Origin: Parus major
Taxonomy: Eukaryota > Chordata > Aves > Passeriformes > Paridae
Assembly: GCF_001522545.3 (NCBI RefSeq)
Contig: NC_031769.1
Coordinates: forward strand, 126,364,220 to 126,428,219
DNA length: 64,000 nt
Direction of reading: 5' to 3'
Below are positions 34,006 through 48,345 of this stretch, in pieces. Position 1 is the first letter of the stretch, and every line of letters begins with the position of its first letter. The translations under genes and the position numbers were made by a program. The notes below the pieces were generated by a model, which made no database searches, had not been told where the DNA came from, and worked only from the letters and a program-made list of their open reading frames with translations.

Positions 34006-36461
34006 CACTAGTTTCAGATAGGGCAAATTATTCTGTCTTTTGTTTTATGTGTATCATCTTGTATGTGGAAAAAGGGGAGGGAAGGCAACTGAGAACTCTG
34101 TAGGCACGGTCAGAGGAGAAATGCATGTTCTGTGTTTGCTTCAGGCTGCAGGTCCCTTATTTCTGTGTCCATGCCAGTCAAAGGGGCCACCTCAGAAATC
34201 TTTTATCTGAAGGTTTCCCCAGTTTGAGCTGAGTTTTCCAGTTTCTTCAGGCTCAGTCTCTTAGGTCATCGTGAGGGAGATGTTTGCTTGGTATTTTCTG
34301 ATCGCTTTGATTGATAGAGCCAGCTGACAGATGGAACAGCTTTAAAGGTATTTCTGCTTGTTCAGCCTGTTTATAATACTGCTGTGTTGTATTCAGTAGA
34401 ATTAAGTCCCCTTATACTTATTCCTTTAGATAGGTCTTTCATTCCATCCTTATTGTTAACTCTGCCTTTCTCATAGGAGCTATCATGCTTAGTGCTTTTT
34501 GGTTAAATCATTTTGTTGGAAAATAGCTGAAGAGTTACAGAGACTGTAATCTCCTTCTGCTGGGGACTGTTTGAGTTACTGAAGAATTGGATATCAGTTG
34601 TTTCTTGAGACTCCTGGAGCTCTCAGCTGTGTACCCTGGTGGTTGTGGGCACATTCCTTGGCAAAGAAATCTGCTTACCATGTTTGGGCAGATGGGGAGC
34701 AACTCACCCTTCATTTTTTGCTTGAACTTCAGTTTGCCATTTTTTATTGCAATTTTCCATTTCCAAGGATCTTTTCATGATCACACCTTCCTCCTGCTGC
34801 TTAGCAGCAGCTGCACATCTCATTAAAGCAGTTTCTATTTCTTGCTCCTCTTTAATAAAGGTGTTACCAGACTGGAGTGGACATTACTAATGAACTTTGT
34901 CACACTGCATTAGCTATCCCTCTCAGCAGATGCCATGAACTTCTGTAACTCTCCCTGAGCCTTTCTGCATCATGGAACATCTGTCCCAATGAGCACAGAG
35001 TCTTTCTGCACTTTGTTATGTGGCATCAAATACTTTTCTAGCTGGATGTAAACTACACAAGTTATTACACAGAAATTGCTCATTTCTTAGGCCTTTCACT
35101 TCTTTCAAAGAGACTTCTCCATCTCAGAGTAGGTAATGATTTCTTTGCATGTGCAATGCTTGCTGTGACTGCCAGTAAGAGTTCCACCCATACGATGATT
35201 TTTTCCAATATCTGGATTTCATCCATGAGTATCTGGTCTCAGGCCAGGGAGTTAATAACAAATAGTTTGCAGCAGAAACTCTCTGTTATAACTCATAGAG
35301 TACGTAATGAAAAGAGTGACTTGGAAATGGAATGTCCTAAATTCCTTGGCCATCTTCCTCAGCCCTCCAGTCCTCAAGACACATTTGCATTTTTATTTAC
35401 TTTCTGAAGCGCTGATAGCCCTAATTTTTCCCTAGGTCCTCTTAAAGTTACAGAGTTTTGGGAGTAAAAGATTTCTGTGTTGGATAATGAACTTTCAACC
35501 CCTTATGAAATGATGTAATGCAGTTAAAAACAGCTCTTGAAAGAGACTGAGGTGGATATGCCTCATTCCAAATGTGGGTGACTTAAAGGGTCCCATTATG
35601 GAAAAATAAATGGAGCTTCGTACTCATAATTACTTTAGCTGACATGTTTAGCTGAGCAGCAATAAAACATACATCATCTTAATATATATTGTTAATCTTG
35701 CCAGTGATTTATACCATGCAAGCTGAAATTACCTCACCCAGTTAGACAGAATGAAGTCAGTGAAAAGCAGCTAAGGATAATTAAGCTAGACAAAGTGGCA
35801 AGTAGGTTTTTCACTGCTTAATATATGCTATTATAAATTGTTTAAATACTAAAAGACAACATGAAATTCCTTTCTTTTAACCACAATTGTTCCTGCTGTG
35901 GATATGTTCAAACAGAAAAGATATTTCAGATGTTTCTTAACAGTAAATAAATATGGTTTTATTTCATTTGGAGAACTGTATTAGAATATGCAGATTTTGG
36001 GCTGAGATCTCTACCCTTGACATTCTTCTGATCATGGATGCAAAGCAACAAATGAGAACTTTGCTGTCTGGGGTGTGTGTTCTGAATATACTTCTGTCTG
36101 TACTGCTTTGGAGAGAACATTTTTGTTTAGGTGTGTTACTTTCAGTCTTTTCTAATCTGAGAGAAATCAGCCTGGGAATCTTTGCAATAAGAGAAAATAA
36201 AATTGTATACTCATCTACCTTTTTTCCTTTTCTATTTAAGATGATTATTCTTTAGATAAAACATACAGAATTTATACTTATTGGGATCTTTTCAAGCACT
36301 TTAGCATAAAAGGAAATAATTATATTTCATTGTCTAACAATATCCTTTTTTTTCAGTTTGGCCCTCAGGGCAGTTTTTGTAGCATCATTGTGCAAGATGG
36401 GCTTGTAAGGTTCATATACTTTTTTAAGTACTCCATAAAGAAAATCAGATGAACAATTTCA

Positions 36462-36497
36462 ATAAAAAAGAAAAAAGAAAAAGAAAAAAAAGAGTAA
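36462..36497. repeat. (AAAAG)n A-rich simple repeat
   Basis: A-runs interrupted by single G over about 35 bp. Confidence 0.8.
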
Positions 36498-37575
36498 TAG
36501 TTCAAACCTAAGATTTAGAGGAAAAGAAAATCCACATTATCTTTTGTCATTGATGTTTGTCATTTTGTAACAACTTGGAGCAATATCTTAGTCCAAGGTT
36601 TCAAACAGAACATGGTTGGCTCCTCAGTCCTGGTTATGCAGTTGCTTAAGGCCACCATCACTTATGTTCTGTATGCCATTGAACACAGGAAAACACGTTT
36701 CTTCACAGTAAAGGCCTAATTTAACAAGCTGTTTCTGGTTAATCCTAGCATTTGTTTATGACTGAGTTGTAAAGAAAATGCTCCTATGCAAGCCAAATTT
36801 TTATGAGATGTTTTGAATTAAGTATCTTTGCTGTCAGTGGAACATAGGTGCATCTTTGTGCTTGTTATACAGGCCACTGATTTGTTGTGGTAGATAAGGC
36901 CATAGAGGTCAAATGTTTTGTCTGCAATATGATGAATTGTACAACAGGAAAGAGAATTGCATTACACAAGGATGTGGGATGAGAAATTGAGATGGAATTG
37001 CAAAGCTCTAGGAAGTGCAGTACTGAGAAACAGGAAATCCTGAACCTGTTCAGCATGAGCATAAATATCTATGGAAGCAAGTTAATTTTAAAGTGGTCAG
37101 AGTATTTGGATTTTAAAACTGTTATTTTTCTGGTCCTGGATGATCTTAGATAAGAGGATTTACAGTACTATTCATTGAAGGACTAAATACTTGATTGGTT
37201 TCTTATACAGCTGCTTAACTAAAGGCTTTATTCTGGCTTGTAATTTAGAGTTTAATAAAGCATTTTAAAGACATCAAATATGAATGCATTTTGAGTCCCA
37301 GTGTAGGCAATGGAAAGGAAGATTGAGGATGGTCAACACCTCGGAAACCCAAACCTCTTAAGAGCCATTTGAACGTGGAGCTACTCTCAGCCAACAGTAA
37401 CATCTGGATTTCACAACAGCTTAAATAACTTTCCAGATGGATGTTGCTTATGTTCCCATTTCCGTAGACACAGTTGACATTGTGAAAAAAGAGTGAGAAG
37501 CTTGAGGATCTGTTTACAGCATCTGTACAGTGCTTACCTTGTTCTTACTGGCAAATCATCCATTTAATGGAGCTT

Positions 37576-37652
37576 GAAAATCATGGAATTGTCATGGTTG
37601 GAAGGAATCTCCTGAGATTGTCTAGCATAACCCCCTGCTCAGGCAATTTGAA
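37576..37652 (-). mobile_element. CR1 fragment, minus strand, next to an LTR
   Basis: The reversed CR1 end reads AATCATGGAATTGTCATGG, TTGGAAGGAATCTCCTGAG and ACCCCCTGCTCAGGC on the + strand. It stops about 12 bp before the LTR at 37664, suggesting that the LTR inserted into or beside the CR1 copy. Confidence 0.8.
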
Positions 37653-37663
37653 TCTCTTGGCAT

Positions 37664-38110
37664 GAGTCCTGGTTTTGGCCCAGAGCAGCGGGAGGCAGAA
37701 TGGGCAGGACCATAATGTTACCCGATACCAACTTATGTCATTGCCAGGGGTGGGGGAAAGGGATTCTCTCCTGTTTCCAAGATGAAGGACATTCTTTGCC
37801 AGTGGGAAAAAGCATGGTGTGGTGGGGAAGAGTCAGATGGCATTTGTTGTGTTTTTCTGTGCAAATAGCTTCTTTATCTTATACCTTTTGTTATTAATAT
37901 TGTTGCTGTTAATGTTTGCTTTCTTATCTCATTGCTGTTTCCAGTAAACTGTTCTTATCTTAACCCCTGATTTTCACCTTTTACCCCTCCAATTCCCAGC
38001 TCCATCCCTGGAGTAGAAAGGGGGAAGGGAAGGAGGGGAGGGTGAGGTCTGGTTTGGGAGAGTCCTGGTGGTGGCACTGAAGTAGGGAGAACCATTCCTA
38101 AACCACAACA
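37664..38110 (+). mobile_element. Solo LTR of an endogenous retrovirus (passerine-type)
   Basis: The segment opens GTCCTGGTTTTGGCCCAGAG and closes AACCACAACA. Near its middle it has the block CAGTAAACTGTTCTTATCTT followed by AACCCCTGATTTT. I associate this layout, a CCTGGTTT start, a GTAAACTGTTCTTATCTT core and an AACCACAACA end, with LTRs abundant in songbird genomes. No internal retroviral sequence flanks it, so it appears to be a solo LTR left by recombination. Target-site duplications were not evident. The family name is not assigned. Confidence 0.65.
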
Positions 38111-41100
38111 GAATGTTAGCTATGGACAGGAACCACAGGTGGTTTCTGAAGATGTTATACTGAATGTTGATTAACGAGTTGTATTAAGGGTGTCTTGGAT
38201 TCTGAAGCAAGACATTACTGATCTGCTGGATGTATCAGATGGCAGGACTTTTCCAGGGAAAGCAGGCAGAAGGCTGCAGCAGCCCATGCCAGGCTCTCTG
38301 CTGGACCCTGCCACCCGTGCATGGCTCCAAGGAACAACCCTCATCCTCATGTGCTCCTCTCATTTTAAAGTTTCTGAAGCAAGCTGAGGGCAGCATTTGT
38401 ACAGAATGGAAGTGAAGGTATGTATAAGTGTTTAACAGTGCAGCATAAGGATTTTTAGGGCTTTGTGGGATTGGAAAAACTTCTGGGATAGCACTGAAGG
38501 GCTGAGTATGCAGAAAAAGGCAGAACTGATGTAACCATATCCATACTGACTTTTGGCTCTGGTTTTTGAAGTGAAACCTCCTCCAAACCTTGCTCAGTTT
38601 ACAGCCCAAAAGATGCAGGGCGTAAGCAAAAAATGAAGCAGTGTGGACACTGAAAGGTGTGATGAACAAGTTCATTTTCTGGCCCTCATTTACTTATCAG
38701 CATGGATATTTTCCATGGAGTTCTATCCTAGGTAGAATATTATTTATACTGCAGTATAAAGAATAAATAAATAATAAATTAATTTCTTCTTCCTAAATTA
38801 AAAATAACCTAATTTGGTTTCTTGATTTCAGAAAACTTATGTTTTCTTCAGCAACATTACTGTCTGCTCCTCATGCAGGGTTACATATGACATGACAGGT
38901 AACAATGGCCCTGCCCTAAAGATCTCTACATTTAAATATTAATCTTGAGGACAAAATCTGAGAGTAAATTGTGCCCTCGGAAGCCTTTGTTCCTTCAAAA
39001 CCATTAAGAAAGAGCCAACACTGTACAGAACATCTGTCAGGAAAAGAATTCAGCAGTACTTAGGGGTCTAGATTTGTGGAAAGTAGTTTTGAAACGTTGG
39101 TGTTACTCTGGTGTTTCTTCGGAAAAAAAAAGATGCAGCACCTCTTATTTTCAGAAGAAAATGAAAGTAAGCTGAAATGTACACCTGCTAGTATAGAGAA
39201 AATGCTGTGCTCTTACCCAGTTGTGGGTGTGATGCTGTTGCTGTGCCGTGGAGCAAGCAGGGAATGCACTCACTAGATCAATCAGATTGCTCTCTTTGGT
39301 ATTGTTTGCAATAATTGTTAATTAGTTTCCTAGCATAGTACCTCATTTGCGGTCAAAGTAAAACGTACACCAGCTGGAGAGAAAATGAATTCCAAAGCAG
39401 TAATCTCTTCATATACACAATTATTCCTTGTAACTCTAATGGTGGTGGTTTTGGCTGTTTAAACTCCAGCAACAGATAGATCAAGCAGATGACATTGCTT
39501 AAACATTATTCAGGGTTTTATTGAGTAAACCATAAACAATTGATATATGATTGCTTTTTGACTGGCTTCTTTCATGTGCTTTAATTTGATATTGTGATTA
39601 ACATTTTTTCACTTAGAGACTTCAGGTTCAAATTTTAAAGTTGAAGAAAATGTTTGGATGTGCTTAAAGTGTTACTTCTAATATGTTTCAGCATTTTTTT
39701 CTATAAGTCTTGCCTTTCCTTAGTTTTGAAATTGGCTTTTAAAATGTGATGTATGGATGCCTTGATTTAGAAACAAATACATTCTTAAAAATTAAGATAA
39801 AATACTAGGTTTGAAATGTTTGTAGAGTTTTGTGTTGGTTTTTTTTTTCTGAAACAGTCTGATCATTCATGTAATTTCTTTCTTCCCTAAAATTAGAGGG
39901 TTTTGTTATTTCTCACCCTTTTGAAAGGATCATGTTGTTACAAAGACAAAACTGATTCAGGAAACATATTCTTAAACATGTTATTAGTAAGTAATTTCAG
40001 TGCGAATCTCAATGTGCTTGAATTTAAGGATGTGCTTAGTAAGCTCCTTCAACTGATCCAAATTTACTTATTTTGAAATAATTCTTGTATGTCTACTACT
40101 AGTACAGTAGATAACTTCAAGGCTATGTAAGTCAAAGTTCCATAAAGAGGTGTGGTTTTTTTTTCCTATGCAGATACTTTTTTTGTGCTTAGAATAAAGA
40201 ATTGTTGGAATGCAAAGGTTTCTGGACACTTTTGGCTCTGTGATGGAGCCTATGGGGACTTTGGGCTTGATCTTTTTGCTTTGAATGATGAAACGGACTG
40301 AGAGATGAACTTTTATACTGCTGTACAAATTGTGAGGGGTATCTTGGCTATACTCTAAATATTTTGTCACCTTCCTGAATGTGAACATCTCAGTAAGAGG
40401 GTGTTTAGAGAACACTTAATTCTATTTTGATTTTAATGTAGAATAAAAATGTAAAAATGACATACTAAATTGATATTCCCTTCTCATTGAGATGATGTTA
40501 AGAAAGCTTTAGTAGGTGCCCAATATATGGAGGTGACAAAACCACAAAACCAGAGCTGGTCAGGGGAATTTATTTGTGCTTTGCCTTTAAAAGTCTTTAC
40601 AAATCAACATTTTATGTGAAATAAGATTGTATTCCCAAATACAAGAAGATCAGACTATATTCATATCTGTCTAGTCTAAGATATAACATTAAACATGATA
40701 CAAAACCCGACTATTTAAAATATGTAAAAAAATTCCCATGAAGGTTTAATTTTTTACATTCAACTAATTTATGTAATGTAATGATGCTTTTCTGTCTGAT
40801 ATAGGATTCATCAAAATGCATCTATGACAAGGAGAAAAGCGTATTACTGAAGTTTATACAATGCTGTCACAGGGCAAATGTTCACAATGTCTTGGCTGTG
40901 TAGGATGACATCCACACGTACAGGTTAACCATTTAGAAACCTTGGGAAAATAATTGCACATAGATAATTCTATAGAATGTTAAAAATTACCTGTAATCTA
41001 GGTACAAAAATTGTTCTGTCCAGGTTTTATTGTTAAATGCACACGTTCTAATTTACACTGAAATATTTGTTCTGTCTTCCTTTTCAAAAGCAGTTTCATT

Positions 41101-44100
41101 ACTTCATTACATGAAGTTTCACAGTGTTTTCTGTTTGATGTTATATAAGACATTGGTTTAAGTTGTTGACTTTTTAAATAGCACATCAAAGGAACATCAA
41201 AGTGGTAGATATTAATTATACTGGCAGATAGAATAAGTCTGGTGACAGACAGGGGGCTCATTTACCAGACACTGGGATCTAGCATGGCTTGAGGCAGCAG
41301 AAGATCAAAGAGGAGTTGGAAAATGGAATCCTGGTGCAGCAAAGTGGGTGCTGTCTCTAACAGCTGCACAAACCTTTGGGCTCCGGTGTAGGTCCTCATG
41401 ACTCCTTCGTAATTCTTTCCAGTTTATGTAAAGGATGGTCATGAGACATCTCACTGCTTTGTCTTCTTATGAGCTGCTGAGTAACATTTCCTTCTTCCAC
41501 TTATGGATGGACAGAGAGTCTCTGAAATGCAAGGGAGGATCATGCACAGAGCTCCTCTGACCATGGGTGATAGTTGTACGTGAAAAATTTGCATCAGTAC
41601 AGGCAGGTGAAGTTAGTCTTGCTTCTCAATCAAAATGCATAAGCAAGTATGCCAGATTTCTTTGAAGTCTGGAAAGGCCTGGAAAGTCTCTCTGAGTTAA
41701 TCAAAGTCTCTCCCTCTCATTCGGGTAACAAAGTTTTCTGTAGAAATTGTACTCAGATGTGTTTCAAAGCAAGTTGTTTGGGTTTTTTTTAATTGCTGTA
41801 CCTTGGAGGATCTTTCCCCTCTCTCCAGTGAAATCCTATTACAATTTCAGCTGTGGCAAAATTAAGTGAAAGTAATTATAGTTTGAAACAACCAATCTGT
41901 GCTATATATGCCTTATTTTACGCACTGTTCTGCCCAATGTCTAACTTACAAATATTTCACATTTGTGAATGAATGATTCATTTGAGGGAAGTAATTCTAA
42001 ACTGGGAAAGTGTGAAACTGATCAGTGATTAAGAAAGCCCCAGTGAATAATTGCATCAGTGCATTTGAGCACATGGGGACAGGTTTTCACAGCGTGGAAG
42101 GGAAATGCCAGTATGGAGTAGAGGAGTCAGAACAAAGAAATCTTGAATAAGAGGAGGAAAAATATTTGTAAACCAGCATAAGAGAAGACAAGGGCAACAC
42201 AAGAGATAAAAAGTCTAAAGTGTAGAAGTAGCAATGGAAAAGGAAAAAATTGTTTTTTTCATTTGCAAAGATCAGGAACAGAACAAAAGCAACTGCTAAG
42301 CACCTGACTCAGCAAACTATCCAGCCATATGCTCAAGTGCATTTTTACTTAACAAAGCACTCCACAGTCAATTAAGCAATCACTAGGGTCAGGAAGAATC
42401 ATTCCATAACAGCTATGAGAATTTAATCTCTTAGATTTTATTCCTTTTAAATTTAGTAGGTTTTATTTTCCCATCGTTTATGGGATTAGACAAAATGAGG
42501 CTGAGACAATGATAAAGATTTTTATAGTTTCTATGTAAAATTTTAAATGCATGCATAATGAAAAGCCTTCCTGTTTGCTTTCCAAAAAGTATTTTAAAAA
42601 GTTGCATCAATTGCTGGGTTTCTGTTTTGGAAATATGTCTTAAAAATACAGGGTTTGAAGTATGTAAGAGGGGAAATTGGCATGAAATGACCTCAGTTGT
42701 CTGTAGTCCTCCTCCATGACATGGAAGAGTGGTAACTTTATAAGGTTTGGAGCTATCTAGGGCAAATATTGATTATTTGGGAAAATATGAAGTTCTGCAA
42801 CAGTTTTTCAGTAGCAGTGGTGCATTCCTCTTGCCCTGAAGAGCATCCCTGCTCCCTCGGACAGCACAGAATGGTCTGTGCCAGCCATCTTTACCAGCTG
42901 TCCTCCACCCCCTAGCTGGTGCCGTGTTCATATTCCTAGGAAAAACAAGACATACTATGTTTTATGATGTAGGTTATTGCCTTAGAGACCCAGGAAAGGG
43001 ATCATGTTCAAAACCTTGAGATGTTTACTGAGATTACCTCATTTACTATTATCTATTGTTAAATTGTCTAATCTAAGTAATAGCTGATAATTAAGAAAGC
43101 ACAAAACCACTGCCTTTTCTTCATCAATGAAGTCATTAGCAATCACATCAGAAGAGAAAAGGAGTATATCCTAATTAGCATGTGAAGCAGAGCTATAAAG
43201 ACAGAATGCATTGTTCAAGGTCACCTAGAAGAGATTTTTTTTTCTGTAGATATAGATTAGTAACAATTAGGAAAAATTGTCCAAATCATAGAATCGAGGA
43301 TATGCAAGCATGATTGTACATGGAATTACTTTTTAAAATAATTAATTGTATAAAACAGTATACATTGCATAAAATGGACAAGTAGCAGCATTTTGTTTGG
43401 GTTTCTTCTCAATTCTGTAATTTTATGCAAATTAAAATGGACTGTGGTTTGGGATTTGGGGATTATGGAGCTGTGTAATGGGCATTTTGAATAAAATATA
43501 TGGACTCATCTAGATGGCATATATGAATAAGCAATCTCTCTTTTTATTTTTTTTTTAGTACATTTTAATGGATTCTTAAGCACCTGGCATGTGAGTCATG
43601 GTGTTCTCAGTTATCCAGCACCAGTGTACCACTGGGCTGTTTTTGTTCCTACACTTCGGAAGAAATAGCTGAAGGAGTAGCAACATTCCTGATTTCAGGG
43701 CACTTGGCAAGTATACTGGGAGATTTAGGTTGAATTATTTGTATGCTTTTGAAATTTGGAATTATTATATTTTTATAACCTATGGATGCATGTATGGGGA
43801 AGTTTAAAATACATTCTTTTATTGTGTGTGTGACCAGTCACTAGGTCCCAGGCAAGGATGAGAATTTGTATTGAAGTAAGCAAGGTAGTTCAGTGCAGCT
43901 GTTTGTTGTGTGACTTTTCTGAGGTTACTGTCTTGTAGTAAAGAAGTTGTTTAGAAAATTAATGTTCTTATGTCTCCATATATCTTTCATGCTTATTAGT
44001 GGAACTAGTAAAAGCTGATGTAACAATTCCAAGTATTATTAGTACCGATCTTTTCATCTACTCTTTAATTTGGCAGCAATGGATTTCCTGATTATTCTGT

Positions 44101-45044
44101 CAGTTTGGCAAACAACAACTTCGGGGAGAAAAATCATTAAAATCTATTTGGTCTCAAGTTTGAAAAGTATCCTCTTTTTTTATTCAGTATCCACTATGCA
44201 TTCTCCATGTGAAATGTTAAGTGTGCAGACTACAAGGTAGTTGTCTCATAAAATATCTTTTTAAATATTTTAAATTACGATGAGGTAAGAAAAGACTGTG
44301 TGGATATGTTAATGCTTTTACATTATTTATTTTCAAGAACTGTTTTAGCTTTCCCACAGGCTGCATGGAATTTGCTCAGCTGTGATCCTGGAATTCTGTC
44401 AGTTTGGTGTCTCTGAGGGCAGGAAGATATTAGCTACTTAAATACTAAATTTTAATTATTACACTTCATAGGCTTTCCTGTCGTGTGTTGTAAAATCTGT
44501 TACCACTGTGATTTATATTATGACAGCCTACAGATCTGTATTAATATGTTGCTTTATAAATACACTGTTAACTTAGTTTCCTCAGTGAGGTAATTAAGTA
44601 TCTCTTTCAGCTGGATGAAATTAAGTTAATGAGTGAAGTATATGAACACTCTAAAATTGCAAGTTTTTCTTTTTGATGCTTTTGCTGACTGATGTGTCAC
44701 TCTAAAATAATTAACAACACCATGGTTTTCTGTGAGAGAGGGTAGCAGTGGGGCACGCAGAGGTTTTTGCACAGGAAGAGAAGAATGTGATAAGATATTT
44801 TATCACAGGATGCAAAAGAAGAGATTTCATCTGCTAAGGGTCTGGAGGGAAGGTATTTCTGATTACTCAGATATTGATATCCTCTCTCTTAAGATTGCCA
44901 GAACAACAACAAAAAAAAATTACTATTGAAGAAAGTTTGTATTTTGGAATAATCTGTGATTCTACTGCCATAAGATGATGTAACTGTCAGTAAAAAGGAA
45001 TGCAATGAGGGGGTGAAGCACAAGAACAGTTTGTTCCTCCTGAA

Positions 45045-45143
45045 CAACTTGATCTGGCTTTGAAGTTATCCATTCCTTGAGGAAGTGTTTGGATGAGATG
45101 GTCTTCAGGTGTCCCTCCACTACTAAATTATTCTATGCTTCTA
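45045..45143 (+). mobile_element. CR1 fragment, + strand (short 3' end)
   Basis: GATGAGATGGTCTTCAGGTG, CCCTCCACTACTAAATTA and the tail TTCTATGCTTCT match the last part of a CR1 element. The left border is unclear. Confidence 0.65.
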
Positions 45144-47851
45144 AGGGTACCTGGAGATAAAGTGCTTCAGGATGCTTGCTTCATGATACTAGTTCCCAAA
45201 TCGTTTTCTCATGAGACAATCCATAAAAGGTGAGCACCTAAATGTTCTGTGGTTGATGACATTATGTTCATTCAAGGAAATGGTAACTTGATGGGTTGCA
45301 CTCCTTGAACATAGTTACATTTTAGACCTATCTGCTCTTTGTCTAACTCACAAGACTTGCACCTGAATTCCAGGGAAAACAGAACCCTGTCATGGGAGGT
45401 GTTAAGGAAGCTTTCCTGTCTGACCATCCAGGAGTCACTCAAACAGCCACAGTCCCACCAGCTGAGCTGGCACCAAGGCCCCTTCACACCACAGCGACCC
45501 GATGAGTGTCCTGCGTGATTCCCTACACACTCCACACTCACATACTCCAAACAGGTCTTCTAACTGGCCTAGGCTTCACATATCATAGTCTTAGACCTCT
45601 GGATCCTTAAAATAATTTAATCACTGTGCAACAACAGAATAACAGCTTGTGCCGAGAAATGTAGCCTGAATAAAGGACTCCCTGGAACTTGTATAACCTT
45701 GCTTTGAGATGAAAGGATGCCCAGAGTGAGCAGAGACTTTGACTCTCGTTCTCTGGAGGTCAAGGCTAGAGCTGAAATCAGTGAAAACCTGCTCCTGTGG
45801 TGTGGTTACTCAGTTCCACAAGCTGCTGAGCACCCACCAGTCAATAAGATATGCAAGAGAAGGGGTCACTTGAGTTTGAAGTTTTTGGTTTCTGAAGTTG
45901 AAAAGTTCTCCTTTATTTTGTGGCTTGTAAATTGGCTTGTGCACTCAATAATCAGGAAATCTGGTTTACTTTCTGTGTTGTAACATTTGGTTAAGTGAAA
46001 TAATATGAAGAAACTGATGCCTGTGATTTAAATATTTTTTCAACACACGTTTTTGATGTTGAAACTTTTAACAGCATTTCTCTTGCACAGAAAAATCTGT
46101 GCCAAGGGTAAGGGGTAAGTACCACAAAATATTTCTGTTAAATGCCAGTGTCTCTGTATATAGATTTATGTATTTCAGCTATGTTTCTAATCCATTCTGT
46201 GATGCTTAACTCAGTTTAAAAAGAAAAAAAAATATCTCTTACTAATTTGAAGGTAGCCTTCAAACAGCTGCCAGAAACAACCTTAAAAGGAAATGAAAAA
46301 TTATGGTGTTTTTACAGATATTTTCTGTAAGAAGGGGATACTACTATGTTTCTTATTATCATTTTAGATATACTAAAATTATCTAATATGACTTGCTAAT
46401 GATTTATTTTTTTTACATTTCATTAGCACCTGTATGGCAATTTATTAACAAAAAGCTGTAAGGATCTCATCAGGAACAGAGTTTTAGAGGATGGTTGCAT
46501 TATTACATTATACTTTTTGTCTGTTCTACAGTCCCTATGCCATCCATTAGATGTGCTCAGAGCAAACTGTGACTGAGCATTACGAGCTCCCATGGTTCAG
46601 TGCCTCACTAATCAATCAGTTGGCCTCCTGCCTTAAATTTCTACCAGTAAACACATTTGAAATGTAGTGAGTAAACCTTTTTTTGATGCTACAGATATCA
46701 GATTTTCAAAGGTGTTAATAAACTATATAGTTAATATTATCCAGTTCAAACCCCATCATGTCACGACACAGCATCAGATCAGAACAGTGCTCTTGTACCC
46801 GCAAAGCCAAAGGAAAATACCAAGCGGAGCCACTCGATGTCAGTGTTGCTTCACCAAGTTTTGCCTAGCACAGCATCCTTAAAAGCGCTGAAAAGCCCAT
46901 TTACAGAGAAGATGTGTAAGTAGAGCCCAAGCCTTCTGAGCCATGTCTGGCTTCTGTCTCTGCCTCGATGTTACTGTCCCCGTAGTCTCATAGACATTCT
47001 GTATGATGAGGGGATGGAGATGATAGCTTTATGTGCTTTGTGAATGGTAAGAATCATATCTTTGTCACTTTAGGTCCACATTCAAGTTATTGGTGACTGA
47101 AATCAGTACTTTTGAAGTTAATCATTACTGAAAAATCATTTCATCCAACTGTGGGAGATAAATTGGGAAGCTTTGGAATTCGTGAATTTTGTCTGGCTTT
47201 GATGCAACAGACTTTCAGAGGGGGAAGTTATTTCTATATCAGTAATAAATGATTTGCATACTTACACATATGCTTCTTCTCTGCCTAGTGTTGTGGTTTA
47301 ACCCAGATTTATGTAATACACATGGTTGATAACCTACTTCTTTACAAATTCTCAAAATTCAGGAATGCTGTTTTGAACAGAGTGGATTTCTATCACTGTT
47401 TTTGAGTTGTTGCATTTGTCAGCACTCTGTTATAATTTCAGTAGCTTGAATAATATTACCATATGCTGTGTTCTGCAATATATGAACTGCACAATTTGGT
47501 CTCTCTAAATTAGTTTCTATCATTCCTTTTTAAAATTTGACTTTCATTCCTATCCAGTTGAGCTTTGTGAAAATACTTAAAATTTTTTGTAGCATTTTTC
47601 TAGGGATTCTAGCCATTGTTGCTAAAGACACAAGATTTATGTGACTAAGATTTTTGCCTGTTTTATTTTCCTAAGTCTTTCATTTATTATCACCTTTATC
47701 CTTTAGCCATACTATTTGACAGAAACAGAGCAGTACCAAAAACGAGTTCATAAAAATTTTTTGTCAGTATAGAGGAAAAGGATGAACAGGAATTAGTTTC
47801 TGCACAGAGGTGAGGAAAAAGATGAGGAAAGCTCAATCATTATGTATTCAT

Positions 47852-47892
47852 GATATATAAAGATATATAAAGATATATAAATCATATATATG
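47852..47892. repeat. AGATATATAA tandem repeat (10-bp unit, three copies)
   Basis: Three consecutive 10-bp units, followed by a short ATATAT tail. Confidence 0.8.
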
Positions 47893-48139
47893 TTTTTTCC
47901 AGTGTCCAGCCAGAAAGGTGTGTGTAGCTTTGGATTAATTATAGCATGTAATTCCCTTTACCCTGTGATGGTGGAAGGGAAAACTCCAGGCAGTGAATTG
48001 GATGCTCTGGATGTTCCTGGGGAGCAGATGATACACATCAGCAGGAGCACAGGTTTAGTTAGTTCACACTGCATATTTGCAGACATTTAGTTAAGTGATT
48101 TGTCTTCCTGAGAAGACTTAGAAAGTGCAGTCACACTGC

Positions 48140-48345
48140 AGAATGACGGAGATTAAGGTTGGAAGGGAGCACAGTGGGTCACCTGTGCAGCCTCCCTGCT
48201 CAAGCAGGGTCTCTCCAGAGCACATGGCACAGGATTGTGTCCAGATGGTTCTTGAATATCTCCAGTGAGAGAGATACCACAGCATGTTCCATTATTTCTA
48301 TCTATGCCTGTCTGAGGTGTGAATAACTTAATTTAAGTTCTATGA
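48140..48345 (-). mobile_element. CR1 fragment, minus strand
   Basis: On the + strand the blocks GATTAAGGTTGGAAGGGAGC, CTCCCTGCTCAAGCAGGGTC, CACAGGATTGTGTCCAGATG and TTGAATATCTCCAG follow the reversed CR1 3' end in order. The far border fades after about 48300. Confidence 0.88.

Noticed and set aside
38235..38675. 146-codon minus-strand frame
   Set aside because: No recognisable domain, no splice or promoter context and no family resemblance. Treated as chance.
40068..40415. 115-codon minus-strand frame
   Set aside because: It is AT-rich and Lys/Ile/Ser-biased, with no motif; the length is compatible with chance in 64 kb on two strands.
43285..43300. AATCATAGAATCGAGG resembling a reversed CR1 tail
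   Set aside because: The similarity is limited to the tail motif and no CR1 body follows.
47289..47304. TGTTGTGGTTTAACCC as the reversed end of a songbird LTR
   Set aside because: Only 16 bp match and nothing LTR-like follows, so this is too short to support an insertion.
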